A stretch of 8,477 nucleotides of DNA from Nitrososphaerales archaeon TH5893. GTDB taxonomy: Archaea; Thermoproteota; Nitrososphaeria; Nitrososphaerales; Nitrososphaeraceae. The first letter of the stretch is position 1; each line of letters begins with the position of its first letter. The DNA is taken from positions 1 to 8,477 of the forward strand of contig JAATVT010000032.1 of NCBI GenBank assembly GCA_014523685.1, written 5' to 3'. A program made the translations under genes and the position numbers. This document shows positions 5,811 to 8,477 of the stretch, in pieces. The notes under the pieces are model-generated. The model saw only the letters and a list, made by a program, of their open reading frames with translations, searched no databases and was not told the origin of the DNA.

Positions 5811-5843
5811 AACCGAGCGTATCATCGGTTTTGAGATTAAAGG
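5811..5843 (-). promoter_or_regulatory. Peptidase promoter with inverted repeat at the start site
   Basis: CCTTTAAT on the minus strand (5836-5843) is a weak TATA-like box. Between it and ATG 5806 lies AACCGA (5811-5816)-N8-TCGGTT (5825-5830), a perfect 6-bp inverted repeat where RNA polymerase would start. This is a natural place for a repressor, or for a short 5' hairpin. The box is poor, so confidence is limited. Confidence 0.35.
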
Positions 5844-5911
5844 AGAGTCTTTCATCGGAATACTGTTTTTTCTTGTCCTTAAATGTCCTAAATGAAATTT
5901 CATAAAAATCA

Positions 5912-5919
5912 TTTATATT
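5912..5919 (+). promoter_or_regulatory. TATA box for the gene at 5961
   Basis: TTTATATT is a near-consensus archaeal TATA box. Start of transcription is expected near 5940, leaving a leader of about 20 nt before ATG 5961 with only a weak AGAGG-like word. Confidence 0.5.
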
Positions 5920-5960
5920 GTAATAACTTTAAAATAACAAGAGGCGTACACAAGTAATAA

Positions 5961-6242
5961 ATGAGTTTTACAAGTTCACCTGCAAAAATGGCAATTATTT
6001 TTATTATTGCTGGTATAGTAATTGTATTTGCCATTTTAGGGACTTCTGCAACTAATATCTTTAGTCCAAGCACAACGGATGAAGGCGTGGTGGAAATCAA
6101 ACAAGCAGATGCATGTGTAGTCCAGGCTTCTGATGATATTCCAAGAAAGATTTCTAATTGTCCATATGATCAAGGGCAGAGAATCTCAATAACATACAAA
6201 CCAGGACAACCAACCATTGAAAGTCATCGTCCTACTCAATGA
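5961..6242 (+). CDS. Small membrane-anchored exported protein
   Basis: A 93-residue protein with one transmembrane segment (about residues 10-28, AIIFIIAGIVIVFAILG) after a short N-terminal MSFTSSPAK. The rest is a soluble domain, probably outside the cell, with two cysteines (Cys52 and Cys67, in ACVVQASDDIPRKISNCPYD) that could form a disulfide, followed by a strand-like end (QRISITYKPGQPTIESH). I have an impression of similar hypothetical proteins in Nitrososphaerales but no function. ATG 5961 is supported by the TATA box at 5912-5919. The antisense frame over this gene is a shadow. Confidence 0.7.
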   Translation: MSFTSSPAKMAIIFIIAGIVIVFAILGTSATNIFSPSTTDEGVVEIKQADACVVQASDDIPRKISNCPYDQGQRISITYKPGQPTIESHRPTQ

Positions 6243-6269
6243 TGAGTCTGCAAGCTCACTGGTTTAGTT

Positions 6270-6377
6270 ATGGTGAAATCAAACTCTATCGTGACCTTTA
6301 AAGAACTTAAAAATAATAGCAAAAAAGAACAAGGTACTGGAAATAGAATCCAAGTTTTACAATCTGAACTGGCATGA
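6270..6377 (+). CDS. Possible 35-residue basic microprotein
   Basis: ATG 6270 to TGA 6375-6377 encodes MVKSNSIVTFKELKNNSKK followed by EQGTGNRIQVLQSELA. It is hydrophilic and basic, without cysteine. It follows the gene at 5961 on the same strand by 27 bp and could share its transcript. There is no SD, and no family is recognised. It is reported because its composition is protein-like; the support is weak. Confidence 0.25.
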   Translation: MVKSNSIVTFKELKNNSKKEQGTGNRIQVLQSELA

Positions 6378-6392
6378 AAGTGGGAGGAAGTC

Positions 6393-6460
6393 ATAGATAA
6401 CGTTATGATAGTGTTTAATATTATCTATCAATAAGCATACGTAGTTAGTATACGCGTATG
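6393..6460. other. Cluster of palindromes
   Basis: ATAGATAA (6393-6400) pairs with TTATCTAT (6421-6428) across 20 bp. Immediately after, CATACG (6436-6441) pairs with CGTATG (6455-6460), and the latter overlaps the 10-bp palindrome ATACGCGTAT (6450-6459). The stems could be a 3' end structure for the upstream genes or nested regulator sites. The stretch 6461-6590 shows no ORF or signal. Confidence 0.4.
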
Positions 6461-6591
6461 ATACCCAGACACACCACCAGCCCATCATTGAACATCATTC
6501 ATAAGGGTCGAATAAATGGAACTGTGAAAACTAATGCTAGTACCTTTTCTAGTTTATGTATTATAGTTCTAATCTAGCCCCAGCATCTTCA

Positions 6592-6632
6592 CTATAATAT
6601 AAGGGAGGGTGAAACTATGCGATGAATCACCC
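6592..6632 (+). promoter_or_regulatory. TATA-like box with downstream hairpin, ahead of the secreted-protein gene
   Basis: CTATAATATAAGG is a good TATA-like stretch. About 10-15 bp downstream GGGTGA (6607-6612) pairs with TCACCC (6627-6632) across 14 bases. If used, this box would give a leader of roughly 70-80 nt for the gene at 6695. It may instead be a separate promoter for a short RNA. A nearer box exists at 6661-6675. Confidence 0.3.
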
Positions 6633-6660
6633 TTCTCACTATAGCAATTAGCTTCTCAAC

Positions 6661-6675
6661 TGAGATATAATCTCA
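6661..6675 (+). promoter_or_regulatory. TATA box inside a palindrome (secreted-protein gene)
   Basis: TGAGAT-ATA-ATCTCA is a perfect inverted repeat whose centre is the TATA-like word GATATAAT. It is centred about 27 nt before ATG 6695, ideal for a leaderless transcript. A dimeric protein bound here would block or replace TBP, so this looks like a promoter-operator overlap. Confidence 0.5.
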
Positions 6676-6694
6676 CATAATAGGTATGGTACGC

Positions 6695-6931
6695 ATGAAT
6701 CAAAAGATTTTAGCGATTGCAGCTATCATAACCGCAGCCGCATTGACGGGAATATTCTCAACAACACCAATGGCAGCATACGCTGGTGACGGTGACGAAA
6801 GTGAAACCAGCACAGACCAATCAGTGAAACAAAAGAACGTGGGAAGTGGCGACTCACTCAACTTCAACTGTGCCCAGAACCTGATCAAAGCCGGTGTAGG
6901 CGAGCAGGCGTGTGGGTCTGAAGAAGAATAA
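6695..6931 (+). CDS. Small secreted two-cysteine protein
   Basis: From ATG 6695 the gene encodes 78 residues; an in-frame ATG at 6686 would add MVR. The N terminus is a clear signal peptide (NQK, then ILAIAAIITAAALTGIF, cleavage probably after PMAAYA). The mature part of about 48 residues is polar: acidic DGDESETSTD, then VKQKNVGSGDSLNFNC and a second cysteine in QACGSEEE, which could form one disulfide. From memory, the KQKNVGSG...NCAQNLI pattern recurs in small exported proteins of Nitrososphaerales; no function is known. The coding DNA is more GC-rich than its surroundings, which may indicate strong expression. A 27-nt TATA spacing favours the 6695 start, and a T-tract follows the gene. 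Confidence 0.78.
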   Translation: MNQKILAIAAIITAAALTGIFSTTPMAAYAGDGDESETSTDQSVKQKNVGSGDSLNFNCAQNLIKAGVGEQACGSEEE

Positions 6932-6970
6932 GCAAGTTGTCGACCAATGAGTCATAACTGCTTTCACTCC

Positions 6971-6984
6971 TTTTTTTTATTTTT
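6971..6984 (+). terminator. T-tract terminator after the secreted-protein gene
   Basis: Eight T followed by AT and four more T, about 40 nt after the stop codon of the secreted-protein gene and preceded by CACTCC. This is a strong archaeal-type terminator. Confidence 0.6.
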
Positions 6985-7038
6985 ATCAAAAATATCGAAC
7001 ATCGGTTAAGTCACATTATAAACGGCAGTAGGGAAGAG

Positions 7039-7050
7039 CATATACTTAAT
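7039..7050 (+). promoter_or_regulatory. TATA box for the gene at 7071
   Basis: CATATACTTAAT is centred about 27 nt before ATG 7071, the spacing expected for a leaderless archaeal mRNA. Confidence 0.4.
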
Positions 7051-7070
7051 AGAGGACTTAACACAACTGA

Positions 7071-7316
7071 ATGATTTCCTATAATATATTTATGGAATCC
7101 TGTGATCATCATTGTATGTTAGGCCGATATGCAGCAGTGCTTATTGCTATCATTATGGCTTTAGTAAAAACCATTAGTGTAATAACCCAAAGGCAGAACG
7201 AAACTAATGAAATGGATATTGGGGAGATGTGCTATTATTCCCCCCTAGAGTCTTATCGCGTACCTCTATCCTATACCGTTTGGATTAAAAATCATCGCGA
7301 TCTATTCATATGGTAG
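7071..7316 (+). CDS. Putative small membrane protein
   Basis: An 81-residue ORF with a short Cys/His-rich N terminus (ESCDHHC, residues 9-15), one hydrophobic segment (about 20-39, YAAVLIAIIMALVKTISVI) and a polar C terminus. The cysteines and histidines before the membrane segment could bind a metal, but this is speculation. Support: a TATA box at a leaderless distance from ATG 7071. Against it: no recognised family, and its last 15 bases overlap the end of the convergent cupredoxin-like gene, where chance frames are common. ATG 7092 is an alternative start. Confidence 0.38.
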   Translation: MISYNIFMESCDHHCMLGRYAAVLIAIIMALVKTISVITQRQNETNEMDIGEMCYYSPLESYRVPLSYTVWIKNHRDLFIW

Positions 7317-8057
7317 GGGTTCTGATATAGCTTGCAATTTTGAAGCCACCTCATTCAAATCCATTCCATTAGAAGTCCATATTACTAATGTTTGTTCGTC
7401 CCCAGTATCTGATTGGCCTCCACGTAAATCTTTGAAGTTATGCATACTATCTATTCCAAACCCAGCATCTTTGATACTTGCAACTATGTTTTGAACATCC
7501 ATAGAAGGTATCATTAATGCTCCAACTGTATCAAATGTACCAGCCGGAGCTGAGGTAGCATTCTGATCAACGACTCTTATGGTCCCTGTCATCACGAATC
7601 CCCCTTCATACTCTATTGTGTCTGCGTACTCATAATCACCTGTATTGTTTAACATAATGGGTCTGGAAGCTGTTAACTCCGTAAATTCGCCTGTTTCAAA
7701 AACTTGAATCCCATTAGGATCATTTACAACAATATTATGTTCATGGCCAACATCTCCATTAAACCAAGCTACCTGGGTTCCGGGTTCTACAATAGCATTT
7801 TGTGGAAGGAAGGGCTGAGCAATAAACCTTGATTCGTCTTCTTCACCTGGGCCATGATGTCCTTCATTTGGAATCACTACAACTAAGTGTTTTACATTAT
7901 TTCCTAGAATCATTTGACCCGAATCATAGACACTGGTAGCATTCAAGTTTTGTTGGGTTTGAGCAAAAGCTAAGCCAGCTTCGACGTGAAAGACAGCACC
8001 CATAGTGAGAATAGCAGATATCGTTGCAATATATGTTAAAAGATGGATCCTCTTCAT
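7302..8057 (-). CDS. Secreted cupredoxin-like protein with extra C-terminal domain, no cysteine
   Basis: 251 residues. Residues 1-32 form a signal peptide (basic MKRIH, hydrophobic core, cleavage near AFA-QTQ). Residues 55-163 have a cupredoxin pattern: VKHLVVVIPNEGHHGPG, then NAIVEPGTQVAWFNGDVGHEHNIVV and GDYEYADTIEYEGGFVMTGT. Canonical type-1 copper sites use His, Cys, His and often Met; here His105/His107 and Met156 are present but the Cys-x2-His part reads ADTIE, and the protein has no cysteine at all. His67 and His68 may offer other ligands. Residues 174-251 form a second domain of unknown family (VGALMIPSMDVQNIVASIKD through SEPLPYE) that looks alpha/beta. Thaumarchaea carry many cupredoxins linked to copper-based respiration; whether this one binds copper is open. 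Confidence 0.82.
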   Translation of the reverse strand: MKRIHLLTYIATISAILTMGAVFHVEAGLAFAQTQQNLNATSVYDSGQMILGNNVKHLVVVIPNEGHHGPGEEDESRFIAQPFLPQNAIVEPGTQVAWFNGDVGHEHNIVVNDPNGIQVFETGEFTELTASRPIMLNNTGDYEYADTIEYEGGFVMTGTIRVVDQNATSAPAGTFDTVGALMIPSMDVQNIVASIKDAGFGIDSMHNFKDLRGGQSDTGDEQTLVIWTSNGMDLNEVASKLQAISEPLPYE

Positions 8058-8058
8058 A

Positions 8059-8094
8059 TCTATTTAAATAGACTCGATATTGAGAGTATATCTG
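8059..8094 (-). promoter_or_regulatory. Cupredoxin-like gene promoter with 14-bp palindrome
   Basis: AGATATACT on the minus strand (about 8085-8093) is a TATA box roughly 32 nt before ATG 8057. Between box and start codon lies TCTATTTAAATAGA (8059-8072), a perfect 14-bp palindrome, followed by the near-palindrome CTCGATATTGAG (8073-8084). A regulator binding here would sit on the transcription start. Confidence 0.45.
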
Positions 8095-8316
8095 TGTAAT
8101 CGTATCATATACTATGAGAATATTGAGGAAAGAAATACTACAAATCAGATTTTCTTAAACTTTGCTTTATTGGTTAGTTGACTTGCAGTCAAGTTCTGTA
8201 GGGCTCTATAAAATAGCCGGAAGTCATTTGTGGTCATAACAATAATGTAACAATAATGTACAAACATTTAATGACATATTATCTTTGATCCTCCTTATGA
8301 GTAGACCCGATATTGA
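8069..8316 (+). repeat. 15-bp near-identical direct repeat pair
   Basis: TAGACTCGATATTGA (8069-8083) and TAGACCCGATATTGA (8302-8316) match at 14 of 15 positions, 233 bp apart; only the two ends of the given span are repeat. The first copy lies in the cupredoxin-like gene promoter, the second just inside a small + ORF. They may be paired regulator sites. A 6-bp inverted repeat TTGACT-TGC-AGTCAA lies between them at 8178-8192. Confidence 0.45.
8238..8259. repeat. Tandem 11-bp repeat
   Basis: AACAATAATGT occurs twice head to tail (8238-8248, 8249-8259). The period equals about one turn of the helix. It lies in the spacer ahead of the ORF at 8297. It may be a binding site or simply a slippage product. 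Confidence 0.45.
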
Positions 8317-8428
8317 TTTGGAGTTAAAGACTGTCGCTTCAACTAGTATATCATGCAATCATTATAAAAATAACATAGGAGAAATCTTCCAAGATGAACT
8401 ATTCAAGCCGCAGATTCGACTTGTGTAA
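8297..8428 (+). CDS. Possible 43-residue hypothetical protein
   Basis: ATG 8297 to TAA 8426-8428 encodes a soluble peptide (MSRPDIDLELKTVASTSISC, then a mixed polar end GEIFQDELFKPQIRLV). Its composition is protein-like. An AT-rich word (CATATTAT, 8275-8282) is about 19 nt upstream, rather close for a TATA box. It overlaps a possible minus-strand gene end by 26 bp. No family is recognised. Confidence 0.28.
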   Translation: MSRPDIDLELKTVASTSISCNHYKNNIGEIFQDELFKPQIRLV

Positions 8429-8477
8429 TCCAGTCACACTTTAGATTAATTTTTTCATGATGTTTTTCAACTGCTTC
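8403..8477 (-). CDS. Possible 3' end of a minus-strand gene cut by the window edge
   Basis: The minus strand is open from the right edge to TGA (8405-8403), 24 residues: EAVEKHHEKINLKCDWITQV then ESAA. The composition is protein-like, with two adjacent His and one Cys. It would belong to a gene starting outside the window. It is too short to assign and could be chance. Confidence 0.3.
   Translation of the reverse strand, partial: EAVEKHHEKINLKCDWITQVESAA

Noticed and set aside
5909..6100. A 63-codon minus-strand frame rich in Ile and Val
   Set aside because: Antisense to the transmembrane segment of the gene at 5961, which explains its hydrophobicity; it also overlaps that gene's promoter.
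6700..6888. A 62-codon minus-strand frame
   Set aside because: Antisense to the secreted-protein gene, which has a clear signal peptide and promoter.

Overview
The window looks like part of a chromosome from an ammonia-oxidising archaeon of the Nitrososphaerota (Thaumarchaeota), most likely the Nitrososphaerales and possibly Nitrosocosmicus-like. The evidence is AT-rich DNA, archaeal TATA boxes about 25-33 nt ahead of start codons with apparently leaderless or very short 5' leaders, T-tract terminators, several Cys-rich zinc-ribbon microproteins of types I associate with this phylum, small secreted proteins, and a secreted cupredoxin-like protein. Taxonomy rests on recalled family resemblance, not on a search.

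Layout. Positions 1-1423 hold a possible gene tail, a one-finger C2H2 protein (+), a convergent zinc-ribbon protein (-), a third zinc-ribbon protein (+) and a small charged protein (+, TTG start). Positions 1424-3489 are a compact minus-strand cluster read msrB, then msrA, then a SAM-dependent methyltransferase. MsrB and MsrA overlap by ATGA, preceded by a run of nine A. Positions 3490-4585 are gene-poor: a 12-bp inverted repeat, a probable frameshifted gene relic (-), a 36-residue zinc-ribbon ORF (+), a 16-bp perfect palindrome and a doubtful small ORF. Positions 4586-5806 (-) encode an M28-family zinc aminopeptidase with an N-terminal membrane or signal segment. Positions 5961-7316 carry small + strand genes for a membrane-anchored protein, a secreted two-cysteine protein and a putative membrane protein, separated by palindrome-rich spacers. 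Positions 7302-8057 (-) encode a secreted two-domain cupredoxin-like protein without any cysteine. The right end has repeats, a small + ORF and the possible tail of a minus-strand gene.

How the genes may work together. MsrA and MsrB repair the S- and R-epimers of methionine sulfoxide and form the one clear operon; the methyltransferase 18 nt downstream is probably co-transcribed, but its substrate cannot be read from sequence. The peptidase, the two small exported proteins and the cupredoxin-like protein all act outside or at the membrane, and three of these four genes have an inverted repeat over or just downstream of the TATA box. The four tiny zinc-binding proteins are candidate nucleic-acid-binding or regulatory factors.

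Most worth a second look: the A9 tract at the msrB/msrA junction, where a -1 slip would fuse the two enzymes; the Cys-free cupredoxin with an extra C-terminal domain; the density of zinc microproteins; and the promoter palindromes. No CRISPR array, rRNA, tRNA or insertion sequence was recognised.
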